NCBI RefSeq assembly: GCF_000768685.1
Contig: NZ_AVPK01000002.1
Span: 248,001 to 312,000, forward strand
Origin: Knoellia subterranea KCTC 19937
GTDB lineage: Bacteria > Actinomycetota > Actinomycetes > Actinomycetales > Dermatophilaceae
Direction of reading: 5' to 3'
DNA length: 64,000 nt
A program made the translations under genes and the position numbers. The notes under the pieces were generated by a model. It did not search any database. It saw only the letters and a list, made by a program, of their open reading frames with translations, and was not told where the DNA came from. Of the stretch, positions 51,313 to 60,118 are shown piece by piece (the stretch's first letter is position 1; each line of letters opens with the position of its first letter).

Positions 51313-52082
51313 AACTTGTGCCAACGAGCGCGGCCCGCCAGCCGTTCCCTCAGCTGGTCGGCTCGGCGCTGGACGCCCCAGACGGTGATGCGGCCGAGCG
51401 ACTCGCGGACGATGTTCTGGTCCATCTTCGATTGACCGATCTCGCGTTCGACGAACGTGATGGGCACCTCGACGACAGTGAGTCCCTCGAACACTGCCCG
51501 GCGCGTGAGATCGACCTGGAAGCAGTAGCCAGCCGACTCGACGCTGCCGAGGTCCAGCCGCCGCAGGGTCTCCGCGCGATAGACGCGGTAGCCGGCAGTG
51601 GCGTCGTTGACGTGCATCCCGAGCAGGACACGGGTGTAGATGTTGCCGCCGACGCTGAGCGCCTTGCGGTGCGCCGGCCAGTTGACGACCTCACCGCCCT
51701 TGACCCACCGGGACCCGATGACGACGTCGGCGTCCTCAGCCGCGTCGAGAAGCCGATGCAGGTCCTCCGGGCGGTGCGACCCGTCGGCGTCCATCTCGAT
51801 GACGGCGTCATAGCCCTGCTCCAGCGCCCAGGCAAAACCGTGGAGGTAGGCCGCGCCGAGACCCTCCTTGCCCTTCCGGTGCAGGACGTGGATCTGGTCG
51901 TCGGTGGCGGCGAGCTGGTCGGCCACGTCGCCTGTGCCGTCGGGTGAGTTGTCGTCGAGGACGCAGACGTCGACGTCGGGCACCGCGCGCCGGACGCGGT
52001 CGACGATCAGTGGCAGGTTCTCGCGCTCGTTGTAGGTGGGGATGAGCACGACGACTCGGTCGAGAGTGGGACGTTCAGTCAA
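51309..52082 (-). CDS. Polyprenol monophosphomannose synthase (Dpm/Ppm1-like)
   Basis: GT2-family glycosyltransferase of about 258 residues that makes polyprenyl-phosphate mannose from GDP-mannose, the donor for lipoprotein and lipoglycan mannosylation. Blocks seen: VLIPTYNERENLPLIVDRVR, VCVLDDNSPDGTGDVADQL, VIEMDADGSHRPEDLHRLL (DxD), GSRWVKGGEVVNWPAHRK and VEVPITFVEREIGQSKM. TTG 52082 overlaps the lnt stop by 8 bp and is the best start; GTG 52049 would trim 11 residues. In M. tuberculosis this domain is fused to Lnt as Ppm1; here the two are separate but coupled. Confidence 0.88.
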   Translation of the reverse strand: MTERPTLDRVVVLIPTYNERENLPLIVDRVRRAVPDVDVCVLDDNSPDGTGDVADQLAATDDQIHVLHRKGKEGLGAAYLHGFAWALEQGYDAVIEMDADGSHRPEDLHRLLDAAEDADVVIGSRWVKGGEVVNWPAHRKALSVGGNIYTRVLLGMHVNDATAGYRVYRAETLRRLDLGSVESAGYCFQVDLTRRAVFEGLTVVEVPITFVEREIGQSKMDQNIVRESLGRITVWGVQRRADQLRERLAGRARWHKL

Positions 52083-53667
52083 CGGGGTCCTTCGTGGAGC
52101 GCGCCGGCACGGACTGATCGACCCTATCCCCTCGGCCGCTCGCGATGGCCGCGCCGCACAGGGCCGCGAGGAACGCAACGGCCAGCCACTCGGGCCAGGG
52201 TCCGAGTTGGTCCGCCAGCGTGCGGTCACTGCGGACGACGACCGAACCGATTCCCTGCTCGGCCGTGAACAGGCCCGTCTTGCCGGTGACCGAACCGTCG
52301 GGGGCGATGAACCCGGAGACGCCCACGGTCGAGACGTGAGCGACGGACCGTCCGTGCTCGATGGCCCGGATCCGAGAGATCGCGAACTGCTGCTCCGACT
52401 CCGCCGTGTAGCCGAACGTGGCGTTGTTCGTCTGGACGAGCAGGATGCTCGACTCCTTGCCCGGTTGGGTCACCGAGTCGCGCATCAGCCCGTCGTAGGC
52501 CACCTCGAAGCAGATCGTCGGCAGCGCCCAGTACTCCCCCGAAGGCGCCTCGACACGGAACGCTCCGAGGCCCTTCCCCTTCGTGAAGTCCTTCGTCACG
52601 AGGTCGACCTTGTCGCTGAACTTCCGGAAGAAGGAGCGATAGGGGATGTACTCCGCGAACGGCACCGGGTGGTTCTTGACATAACGTCCGGGCTCCCCTC
52701 CCCCGGGCGTGTAGAAGAGTGAGACGTTCGAGACGTCGGGTGCGGGCTCCTGGAGGACGGCACCAACGATGACGGGGACGCCCACCGCGGTGACAGCGCG
52801 CTGCACTTGGGCAGCGGCGTCGCCGTTGCGGAAGGGGTCGATGTCCGAGGAGTTCTCGGGCCACACGACGAGGCTCAGCGGTTCGGGCACCCGCTCCCCC
52901 AGGTCGCCCTTCGCCTTCTCCGCAAGGAGTTCGGTGCCGCGCACGTGGTTGTCGAGGACGGCGCGACGCTCGGCGTTGAAGTCCAGTCCGGGGTGCGGGA
53001 CGTTGCCCTGCACGATCCCCACCGTGACCCGACGTCCGTCGAGCGAGGGCACGGCGCTCGAGCACAGCAGGACGAACGAGGCCAGAGCGGCCGCGATGAT
53101 GAAGGACGTCTGCCATCGCACGCGCAGCCTCGCGGCTGCAGCCATCAGTGCCGCGCCGACACCGGCCACCGCAAAGGTCACTCCCGGCGCACCGAACCAC
53201 TGGGCGATGTTGGCCAGGGGGCTGTCGGCCTGGCTGAACGCGAGCCGGGCCCAGGGGAATCCACCGAAGGGCGTCGTGCCGCGCGCGAGTTCCTGGACCA
53301 CCCAGGCAAGTGGAATGACCATGTATGCCGTCCACGGACTTCCGCGGTCGAGTCGCCGGCCGACGTAGCCGACGACCGCGCACATCAGCGCGAAGTAGAG
53401 CGCCTCGAGAGTGGCCAGGGCGAACCAGGGCAACTTGCCGACATAGATGCCCGACCAGGACAACACGGGGACGAAGAAGGCCCACCCGGCGAGCAGGCCG
53501 AGGACGAAGCCGCGACGCCCCCCGACCGCCCACGTCGACGCTCCCAGAAGCGCGACGGCGACGGGTGCGAGCCACCAGAGGTTGTGCGTCGGGAAAGCCA
53601 GCCAGAGGGCGAGACCAGACAGGACCGCGAGAAGTGCGCGGACGGCATACGGGATTCTCGGTGGCAC
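52075..53667 (-). CDS. lnt: Apolipoprotein N-acyltransferase
   Basis: Adds the third acyl chain to the N-terminal cysteine of lipoproteins in the membrane. The 530-residue protein has six N-terminal helices and a nitrilase-type catalytic domain with the triad in VVWPENSSDIDP (Glu), VTKDFTKGKGLGAF (Lys region) and PTICFEVAYDGLMR (Cys). GTG 53667 is preferred over GTG 53685 because TACGGT lies 6 nt before it, the same leaderless pattern seen elsewhere. An inverted repeat CGGTGGC/GCCACCG (53659-53677) spans this start and could be an operator. Followed by overlapping dpm and fxsA. Confidence 0.92.
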   Translation of the reverse strand: MPPRIPYAVRALLAVLSGLALWLAFPTHNLWWLAPVAVALLGASTWAVGGRRGFVLGLLAGWAFFVPVLSWSGIYVGKLPWFALATLEALYFALMCAVVGYVGRRLDRGSPWTAYMVIPLAWVVQELARGTTPFGGFPWARLAFSQADSPLANIAQWFGAPGVTFAVAGVGAALMAAAARLRVRWQTSFIIAAALASFVLLCSSAVPSLDGRRVTVGIVQGNVPHPGLDFNAERRAVLDNHVRGTELLAEKAKGDLGERVPEPLSLVVWPENSSDIDPFRNGDAAAQVQRAVTAVGVPVIVGAVLQEPAPDVSNVSLFYTPGGGEPGRYVKNHPVPFAEYIPYRSFFRKFSDKVDLVTKDFTKGKGLGAFRVEAPSGEYWALPTICFEVAYDGLMRDSVTQPGKESSILLVQTNNATFGYTAESEQQFAISRIRAIEHGRSVAHVSTVGVSGFIAPDGSVTGKTGLFTAEQGIGSVVVRSDRTLADQLGPWPEWLAVAFLAALCGAAIASGRGDRVDQSVPARSTKDPVD

Positions 53668-53673
53668 GGAGCC

Positions 53674-53679
53674 ACCGTA
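53674..53679 (-). promoter_or_regulatory. Putative -10 (TACGGT) for leaderless lnt-dpm-fxsA
   Basis: On the minus strand TACGGT, 6 nt, GTG 53667. Hexamer and spacing are identical to those before the nuclease gene at 21789. Confidence 0.45.
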
Positions 53680-53690
53680 GGTCACCGACC

Positions 53691-54077
53691 TCAGCGCGGC
53701 GGCACCACCACGACGCCGCGCGCCGTCGTCGCGACGATCGCGAGGTCGAGGACGTCCGCGGCGGACTCGCCACGCTCGGGATTTCCGCGGGCGACGACGC
53801 GCACCGCGAAGTCCATCTCGCGGCTGCGCGTGCCGACCCGCACGAGGGTCGCCTCGATCTCGATGCAGTCACCGGCGCGCACCGGCGCGAGGAACTGGAC
53901 GTCGCTGTAGGACGCGAAGAGGCCCTCGTCGCCGTCGGTGATGATGCACATCTCCGTGGCGACGTCGCCGAACGCGGCCAGTGAGTAGGCGCCGTCGACG
54001 AGGTTTCCGGCGTAGTGCGCGTGGCTGTAGGGGACGTAGCGGCGGTGGGTGACCTTCTGGCCAACGGTCGAAGTCAT
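53691..54077 (-). CDS. kal: 3-aminobutyryl-CoA ammonia-lyase
   Basis: Removes ammonia from 3-aminobutyryl-CoA to give crotonyl-CoA, the late step of lysine fermentation. The 128-residue hotdog-fold protein has the conserved block RRYVPYSHAHYAGNLVDGAY, then FGDVATEMCIITDGDEGLFA and SYSDVQFLAPVRAGDCIEIE. ATG 54077 follows GGGAG and sits 4 bp after the kamE stop; longer readings would overlap kamE. The KamD-KamE-Kal order is diagnostic. The enzyme that makes its substrate (Kce) is not in the window. Confidence 0.9.
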   Translation of the reverse strand: MTSTVGQKVTHRRYVPYSHAHYAGNLVDGAYSLAAFGDVATEMCIITDGDEGLFASYSDVQFLAPVRAGDCIEIEATLVRVGTRSREMDFAVRVVARGNPERGESAADVLDLAIVATTARGVVVVPPR

Positions 54078-54081
54078 GCGG

Positions 54082-54891
54082 TCATGCTCCCTTGCTCTTG
54101 GAGGCTGCGGAACCCTGCGGCACGAGGGCGTGGACGAGGTAGCTCGCGACCTCACCGGGAGTGGTGCCGCGGCCGAAGATGCGGTCGACGCCGAGCGTTC
54201 CGGCCGAGCCCTCCTCGAAGCGCGGACCACCGACGACGAGGTGCGGGACCTTGCCCGCGGGGAAGGCCTCGCGGAAGGCCGCCGACATCGCGGTCGTGTT
54301 GTGGATGTGCGCATCCCGTTGTGTCACAACCTGACTCACGAGGACGGCGTCGGCCTTCTCCTCACGGGCGCGCTCGACGAGGTCCGGGATGAGGACCTGG
54401 GCGCCGAGGTTCACCACCTTGATCTCGCGGTGGTACTCAAGGCCCTTCTCCCCCGCGAACCCCTTGATGTTGAGGATCGCGTCGATGCCGACCGTGTGCG
54501 CGTCTGTGCCGATGCAGGCGCCAACGACGACGAGCTTGCGGCGAAGGTGCTTCTTGATCGCCGTGTTGATCTCCTTGCCGGAGAGCAGCGGGAACTCGCG
54601 CTCGACGACCTCGACGAGGTGCGGTTCGACGAGGTGCTTTACGGAGCCGTAGACGACGAAGAAGGTGAAGCCGTCGCCAATGGCCTTGCTGTGCACCACG
54701 ATTGCGGGCTCGATGCCCATCTTGCCGGCGAGCTGGAGGGCGGCACCCTCGGCTCGCTTACCGCTCGGCATCGGCAGGGTGAAGGAGACCTGGACCATGC
54801 CGTCGCCGGTCTGGTCCCCATAGGGACGGATGACCTGGGGCAGCTCGGTGACGTCGGCGGCAGCCCCGGTCGAGGTGGGCTTCGGGGTCAT
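54082..54891 (-). CDS. kamE: Lysine 5,6-aminomutase beta subunit
   Basis: Cobalamin- and PLP-binding subunit of the adenosylcobalamin-dependent mutase that turns L-beta-lysine into 3,5-diaminohexanoate. The base-off B12-binding motif GACIGTDAHTVGIDAIL has the axial histidine at 132. Lys 143 in AILNIKGFAG stands at the position of the PLP-binding lysine of the clostridial enzyme. Further cobalamin contacts are in VNLGAQVLIPDL, AVLVSQVVTQRD and HLVVGGPRFEEG. The 269-residue length is normal. It starts with ATG overlapping the kamD stop. Confidence 0.95.
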   Translation of the reverse strand: MTPKPTSTGAAADVTELPQVIRPYGDQTGDGMVQVSFTLPMPSGKRAEGAALQLAGKMGIEPAIVVHSKAIGDGFTFFVVYGSVKHLVEPHLVEVVEREFPLLSGKEINTAIKKHLRRKLVVVGACIGTDAHTVGIDAILNIKGFAGEKGLEYHREIKVVNLGAQVLIPDLVERAREEKADAVLVSQVVTQRDAHIHNTTAMSAAFREAFPAGKVPHLVVGGPRFEEGSAGTLGVDRIFGRGTTPGEVASYLVHALVPQGSAASKSKGA

Positions 54892-56477
54892 CGGGTGGCT
54901 CCCGTCTCGAGGAGGTCAATGGCCGGGTTGACGTAACCGTCCGCGCGCTCGGCGACACCGTCGAGGCCCTTGCCGGCCGTGGCGGGGCGCTTCATCTCAC
55001 CGAACGTTCCGTCGGCGATGGCCTCGAGCAGTGGCGCCTTGCCGGGCTCGGCCGCGATGTCGTCGAGGAGACCGATGGCCTCGCCGAGGACCTGGCGGGC
55101 GCGCGTCTGGATGAAGCCGTCGCGCGGCGGGTGGAAGTCCTCCGTGAGTCCCCCGGCGGCGTTGAGCACGTAGCGGACGTTCTGCAGCGCGATGTCGCGG
55201 TCGGAGATCCACGGCGTCACGACGGCCTCGGTCATCATGCCGACGAGGAGGATCCCCTGGCCGGTGAGCGTGCCCACGAGGTTGAAGAACCCGTCGAGCA
55301 GGTTGCCACGGAAGACGTCGCCGGTCATGTGCTTCGTCGGCGGCATCCACTTGAGCGGTGCGTCCGGGAAGAGGGTGCGCGCGAGGAGCGCGTGGGCCAG
55401 CTCCATCCGGAAGCTGTCGTGGAGGTCCGGGTTGATCTCGAACGCGTGGCCCAGGCCGAGCTGCCAGTCCTCGAGCCCGGCCTCCTTGGCGAAGTACTCG
55501 TTGAGCAGCTGGCTCACGGTGACCGTGTGCGCGGCCTCGACGGCGTCGCTCGTCGTGAGGTAGTTGTCCTCGCCGGTGTTGATGATGATCCCGGCACGGG
55601 CGTGGATCTGGCGGCTGAACCGCTGGTCGACGAACGTGCGGATCGGGTTGATGTCGCGGAAGAGGATGCCGTACATCGAGTCGTTGAGCATCATGTCGAG
55701 ACGCTCGAGGCCGGCCAACGTCGCGATCTCGGGCATGCAGAGCCCGGACGCGTAGTTCGTCAGCCGGATGTAGCGCCCGAGCTCCTTGCTCGTCTCGTCG
55801 AGCGCGGCCCGCATGAGCCGGAAGTTCTCCTGCGTGGCGTAGGTGCCGGCATACCCCTCGCGCGTCGCGCCCTCGGGCACGTAGTCGAGCAGGCTCTGCC
55901 CCGTCGACCGGATGACGGCGATGATGTCGGCGCCCTCGCGCGCGGCGGCCTGGGCCTGCGGGATGTCCTCGTAGATGTCGCCGGTGGCGACGATGAGGTA
56001 GATCCAGGGCCGCTGCTTCGGGTCGCCGTGGCGGGTGATGAGCCGGTCGCGCTGGGCGCGCTGCTTGTCAATCGTCCGTATGCCGGCCGCGACGTCCTTG
56101 CGGGCCGCCTTGCCTGCCGCTGTGGCCGCCTTGGCTTCGGGGATGCGGAAGTCGACCGAGCGACTGCTCGCCTTCTGCGCAAGGGTGAGGAGGTCGGGTG
56201 CCTCGCCGCGGCTCAGGGCGTCCCACACGGGAAGGCTCACGCCATGCTCAAGCCCCACGCCCTCACGGACGGCGTCGACGAGGTGGTTGACCCACGGGAC
56301 GCGCTCATGGTCGGCGCCGCTCAGGCCCGCCAGGCGGAGCGTGGCGCGCTCGACCGAGACGGTCGTGTGCTTGGTGGCGATGTCGACGACCGGCTTGCCG
56401 ACCTTGCGGGCCAGGCTGCGGGCCCGTCGGACGTCGGCCTTGTCGAGCTCGAGGATGGGGCGGTTCCGTGAAGACAC
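54888..56477 (-). CDS. kamD: Lysine 5,6-aminomutase alpha subunit
   Basis: Catalytic TIM-barrel subunit of lysine 5,6-aminomutase, partner of KamE. The 529-residue protein has the family blocks PWIYLIVATGDIYEDIPQAQ, IIAVIRSTGQSLLDYVPEGA, IRLTNYASGLCMPEIATLAG, RLDMMLNDSMYGILFRDINP and LKWMPPTKHMTGDVFRGNLL. It heads the kamD-kamE-kal operon. It starts with GTG 56477, preceded by a leaderless-type -10 (TAGATT). It appears intact, so an AdoCbl-dependent lysine fermentation step is expected. Confidence 0.95.
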   Translation of the reverse strand: MSSRNRPILELDKADVRRARSLARKVGKPVVDIATKHTTVSVERATLRLAGLSGADHERVPWVNHLVDAVREGVGLEHGVSLPVWDALSRGEAPDLLTLAQKASSRSVDFRIPEAKAATAAGKAARKDVAAGIRTIDKQRAQRDRLITRHGDPKQRPWIYLIVATGDIYEDIPQAQAAAREGADIIAVIRSTGQSLLDYVPEGATREGYAGTYATQENFRLMRAALDETSKELGRYIRLTNYASGLCMPEIATLAGLERLDMMLNDSMYGILFRDINPIRTFVDQRFSRQIHARAGIIINTGEDNYLTTSDAVEAAHTVTVSQLLNEYFAKEAGLEDWQLGLGHAFEINPDLHDSFRMELAHALLARTLFPDAPLKWMPPTKHMTGDVFRGNLLDGFFNLVGTLTGQGILLVGMMTEAVVTPWISDRDIALQNVRYVLNAAGGLTEDFHPPRDGFIQTRARQVLGEAIGLLDDIAAEPGKAPLLEAIADGTFGEMKRPATAGKGLDGVAERADGYVNPAIDLLETGATR

Positions 56478-56483
56478 GCGGCA

Positions 56484-56489
56484 AATCTA
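56484..56489 (-). promoter_or_regulatory. Putative -10 (TAGATT) for leaderless kamDE-kal
   Basis: On the minus strand TAGATT, 6 nt, GTG 56477. The remaining 229 bp up to the protease gene (56490-56718) shows nothing recognisable. Confidence 0.5.
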
Positions 56490-56718
56490 ACAGTGGAGCG
56501 CAGAACTTCCGGTCCGACATACATCTGGCCGCAAATCCGCCGCCATGGGCACTTCCTCCTAGTCGGCGGAGTCCATACCCCAGAAGCCCATCCAGGCTCT
56601 GGCGAAGGACCGATCGGCTCCACGCCCTCAACGCCGCCACCTGCTCGTGTGACGACACACCGGACAGCCGGGCCCGCCGACACCACCAAGTCTCTGCGGC
56701 TTGAAGCGAGCCCGGAGG

Positions 56719-57915
56719 CTAATAGGCCTGTAGGCCCCACCGTAGAACGCCCCGCTGGATATCGGTGAAGCACCGGTAGCCGTTATCACTGACACCGCTG
56801 AGAATGCCCACGCCTATTGCCGTGGAGTTGTTACCGCCAGATTTCCACAACGGCGCCCCGCTATCGCCGCTCTCTGTCGGCAGAGCCACCATGAGCATGC
56901 CGCTCATCTCGGGGACTCCTGAGTACTTGCATATGCCGAAGCCAGACTGGATGTAATTGCACAACTTGGTAAGGCTGCGAGCACCGAACGTGCAAACCCA
57001 ATCGTCCGTGTTTCCCCAAGCCGTACCGATGACGTCGATCTGGGGCCCGCCCGGGTATATCACTCCGTACATCGCGATGCTGTTCGTCGTGCTGTAGACC
57101 GCAGCGGCAAGGTCACCACTGGGCGGTTCGATGAGCGAACCCGACTGTTGACCAAGGTACTCCGTGTCGCTTAAGGAGGGGGTCGAGTAGCCTCCGCTCC
57201 ACACGAATGAGTAGCGAAGATCTGCGATCCCACTGTACGGAGTCGACTGAAAGCAGTGCGCTGCCGTGACGAAATGCTTGACTCCGTTCTTCACCATGTT
57301 GAAACCAAGCGTGCATGGAAGGTATGGATCCTTTGCCTGATTCGTCGAAGCGATGCCGTATCCACCCTTGGTCACCAACGATTGAGGTCCCGACTTGATG
57401 TTGGACGTCTGAACAACCAAATGATCCGGGTATTTGGCCTTGACCTTCTCCACGATGGCCAAGAACGCAACGTCTTCCGTCTGACCATAGGTCAGGGTCG
57501 ATTTGCCAATAGTCAGATCCGTCATGACGGTATATCCAGGACCGACGTCATCAGGCAACACGGCAAGCGCGTCTCCGACAGCCCGCGACACTGCATCCAG
57601 CTCATCCTTGGAAGGGCCATCGGCTCCGGGTGAGTACTTGCCCACTACCGCGCCCTCGTAACGCTCACCCACCGCCCTCATCCAGTGACCGTATTCTTTC
57701 GGGTCCGCAGGCCCGTAGGGGATCTCGACAAAGGCACCCTTCGCGGTAATCGGCCGCTGAGGCCACTCCGGGTGGGACGCAAGCTCGCGCTCAACCTCGA
57801 GGACCCGCGCGGCAACGACCGGATCCCCCGTCGAGGCATTGTGGGTCGAGGTAGCCAAAGCCATGGGGCCAGCCAACACGCCTGCAATCAGCAGGAGCGC
57901 AAGTTTACGAGTCAC
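56719..57915 (-). CDS. Secreted trypsin-like (S1 family) serine protease
   Basis: A 398-residue exported protease. Signal peptide MTRKLALLLIAGVLAGPMALA; a pro-region of about 175 residues (AVSRAVGDALAVLPDDVGPG) follows. The catalytic triad is complete: His 220 in FVTAAHCFQ, Asp 268 in PPSGDLAAAVY and Ser 352 in ESGDSGAPLW. Seven cysteines in the mature part suggest disulfides, as in alpha-lytic protease/streptogrisin-like enzymes. Its base composition is clearly lower in GC (roughly 55 %, with AT-rich codons) than its neighbours, which points to recent transfer. It separates kamD from kdd. Target proteins are unknown. Confidence 0.83.
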   Translation of the reverse strand: MTRKLALLLIAGVLAGPMALATSTHNASTGDPVVAARVLEVERELASHPEWPQRPITAKGAFVEIPYGPADPKEYGHWMRAVGERYEGAVVGKYSPGADGPSKDELDAVSRAVGDALAVLPDDVGPGYTVMTDLTIGKSTLTYGQTEDVAFLAIVEKVKAKYPDHLVVQTSNIKSGPQSLVTKGGYGIASTNQAKDPYLPCTLGFNMVKNGVKHFVTAAHCFQSTPYSGIADLRYSFVWSGGYSTPSLSDTEYLGQQSGSLIEPPSGDLAAAVYSTTNSIAMYGVIYPGGPQIDVIGTAWGNTDDWVCTFGARSLTKLCNYIQSGFGICKYSGVPEMSGMLMVALPTESGDSGAPLWKSGGNNSTAIGVGILSGVSDNGYRCFTDIQRGVLRWGLQAY

Positions 57916-58175
57916 GGCTCATCCCTCCTTACAGACCGAGGATGGATTCTATCGCTGTCGTGTTGGCGACGTCGAGGGCGGAACCACTGACCGAACCCCG
58001 TCCATCTAGGTCCCGGTCTCCGAAGTATTTCGCGCTGATCGAAGTGATCGCGTGGCCGCAAAGTGGGGACGACGAGCCTTGGTCGTGACCGGTAGCAGTG
58101 TCTTCTTGCCGACAGCGCGCTGTCGATGCGGTAAGCCGGTTGCGACGGGCATTGCGGTCGGCAGAGGGTGGCCGT

Positions 58176-58970
58176 ATGGCCCAGGACCTCACGCGACTCG
58201 ACCACCTCTCCCAGGACGAACTCTGGGATGCCGGCCGCGCGGCGGCATACGACACTCCCGGTGAAGGAATGGACGCGGACGCCATCGTCGGGCCGACCGT
58301 CGACCGGCTCGCCGACCTCGCGGAGGGTGGAGCGGCGCTGGAGTTCGCCATCGGAACGGGGCGCGTGGCCATCCCGCTCCTGGAACGGGGCGTGCCCGTG
58401 ACGGGGATCGAGTTCTCCCAGCCGATGATCGATCGCCTGCGAGAGAAGGTCGACGAGCGCGAGCTCCCTGCCGTTCACGGCGACATGGCGAGCGTTCGTG
58501 TCGAGGGCGAGTTCTCGCTCGTCTACCTCGTCTTCAACACCATCGCGAACCTCCTCACCCAGGACGAGCAGGTCGAGTGCTTCCGCAACGCCGCAGCACA
58601 CCTGCGTCCGGGCGGGCGGTTCGTCATCGAGCTCTGGGTGCCGGACCTGCGTGGACTCTCCCCCGGCGCACCGGCACAGGTCTTCGCAACCCGCGATGAC
58701 TACCTCGGGCTCGACGTCGTCGACCTTGCGAACCAGCGCGTCATCTCGCACCACGTGCACTTCGGTCACGACCCCGCAGACCGTCGGGCCGCCGAGATCG
58801 GGATGACGCCCCACCGGTGGATCTGGCCGTCAGAGCTCGACCTCATGGGGCGGCTGGCCGGGTTCGAGCTCGAGTCACGCCACGCCGACTGGACCGGAAC
58901 CCCATTCACGTCCGACTCCCGCTCCCACGTCTCCGTCTATCGGCTCGCGGACCACGAGCCCGCTCCATAG
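58176..58970 (+). CDS. Class I SAM-dependent methyltransferase
   Basis: A 264-residue methyltransferase. The SAM-binding motif I is GAALEFAIGTGRVAIPLLER (about 48-67), with motif post-I VTGIEFSQPMIDRLR and motif IV YLVFNTIANLLTQDEQVECF. The C-terminal part (HRWIWPSELDLMGRLAGFEL) is typical of small-molecule methyltransferases. ATG 58176 follows GGGTGG. The upstream gap 57916-58175 shows no promoter I can support. Its stop codon TAG is part of the -10 of the next gene. Confidence 0.84.
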   Translation: MAQDLTRLDHLSQDELWDAGRAAAYDTPGEGMDADAIVGPTVDRLADLAEGGAALEFAIGTGRVAIPLLERGVPVTGIEFSQPMIDRLREKVDERELPAVHGDMASVRVEGEFSLVYLVFNTIANLLTQDEQVECFRNAAAHLRPGGRFVIELWVPDLRGLSPGAPAQVFATRDDYLGLDVVDLANQRVISHHVHFGHDPADRRAAEIGMTPHRWIWPSELDLMGRLAGFELESRHADWTGTPFTSDSRSHVSVYRLADHEPAP

Positions 58971-58973
58971 AGT
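58968..58973 (+). promoter_or_regulatory. Putative -10 (TAGAGT) for the winged-helix gene
   Basis: TAGAGT, 7 nt, ATG 58981; the first three bases are the stop codon of the methyltransferase gene. Leaderless arrangement. Confidence 0.45.
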
Positions 58974-58980
58974 CGCCACC

Positions 58981-60081
58981 ATGCGGGTCCTCACACGTGC
59001 CGAGCTCAACCGATCACTCCTGGCTCGCAACCTGCTGCTGGAGAGGGCGACGCTGGATCCCGTCTCCGCGACCGAGCACCTCGTGGGGCTGCAGGCCCAG
59101 GAGCCTCAGGAGCCGTACGTCGGACTGTTCTCGCGCGTGGCCGACTTCGACCCGGCCGCGGCCAGCACGCTGCTCGAGTCCCGTGAACTCGTTCGCACGC
59201 TGATGATGCGGCGCACGATCCACCTGCTCAGCGCGGCTGATTGCCTGGGCCTGCGGGCACTGCACCAGCCGATGCTCGAGCAACGCATGCGCTCCGTCCT
59301 GCGCGCCCGACTCGTGGGAGTCGACGAGGAGGAACTGCGTGCAGCGGGGACACCCCTGTTCGAGGGCGACCCGAGGCAGTTGGCCGATGCCGGACGTGCA
59401 CTCGCGGACCGCTGGCCGAACGCCGCCGCCCGGGACCTCGGCGATGCACTGAGTTCGCTGGTGCCACTCGTCCAGGTGCCACCACGCGGGCTGTGGCGTC
59501 AGGCCGGACCGGCGAGGAACACCACCATCGCCACCTGGCTCGGCCGTGACGCACCCACGACGACGGACACGGGGGAAATCGACGCAGAGGCCCTGGTGAT
59601 TCGGTACCTGCGGGCGTACGGCCCGGCCGCGAGCGCGGACGTCCGGGCCTGGTCCGGACTTGCCCGCCTCCCGGCCGCGATCAAGAACCTCGCGCCGGAT
59701 TTGGTGACCTACCGCGACGAGCGCGGCCGGACACTCCTCGACGTTCCCGACGGCATCCTCCCGGACCCGGACACTCCCGCACCATCACGCTTCCTGCCGG
59801 CCTTCGACAACGCTGTACTCGGCTACGACGACCGATCCCGAATCATCGACGACGAGCACAAGGGGCTCAGTGTCGCGGGCGCCCGCTACCTGCTCGTCGA
59901 CGGTCGCGTACGAGGAACCTGGACGACACGTACGGACGACGAGACGACCGTCCTTGTGATCTCACCGCTGTCAGGGCTGACGCGCGCCGAGGCCGGTGAC
60001 GACGTCGAGTCAGAGGGCCACCTGCTGTTGGGCATGCTCACCGACGGTGTCGGCGAGCATCGCATCGAGTGGGCTGCCTGA
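58981..60081 (+). CDS. Winged-helix DNA glycosylase-like protein (AlkZ/YcaQ family)
   Basis: A 366-residue protein of the HTH_42/DUF1006 family. It opens RAELNRSLLARNLLLERATL and then has TEHLVGLQAQEPQEPYVGLF, where the QxQ pair (LQAQ, about residues 37-40) is the catalytic motif of AlkZ-type glycosylases that unhook interstrand crosslinks. TLMMRRTIHLLSAADCLGLR and SRFLPAFDNAVLGYDDRSRI are further family blocks. In other genomes such genes give self-resistance to alkylating agents or act as general repair enzymes. No biosynthetic cluster is nearby, so a repair role is more likely. Confidence 0.82.
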   Translation: MRVLTRAELNRSLLARNLLLERATLDPVSATEHLVGLQAQEPQEPYVGLFSRVADFDPAAASTLLESRELVRTLMMRRTIHLLSAADCLGLRALHQPMLEQRMRSVLRARLVGVDEEELRAAGTPLFEGDPRQLADAGRALADRWPNAAARDLGDALSSLVPLVQVPPRGLWRQAGPARNTTIATWLGRDAPTTTDTGEIDAEALVIRYLRAYGPAASADVRAWSGLARLPAAIKNLAPDLVTYRDERGRTLLDVPDGILPDPDTPAPSRFLPAFDNAVLGYDDRSRIIDDEHKGLSVAGARYLLVDGRVRGTWTTRTDDETTVLVISPLSGLTRAEAGDDVESEGHLLLGMLTDGVGEHRIEWAA

Positions 60082-60118
60082 CGGGGACCCTTCGACCCGC
60101 CAGGGCGAGACCTCGAGA

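Noticed and set aside
50764-51324. TTG 51324 as the fxsA start
   Set aside because: GTG 51312 overlaps the upstream stop by 4 bp, the usual coupling in this genome, and gives a normal N-terminus.
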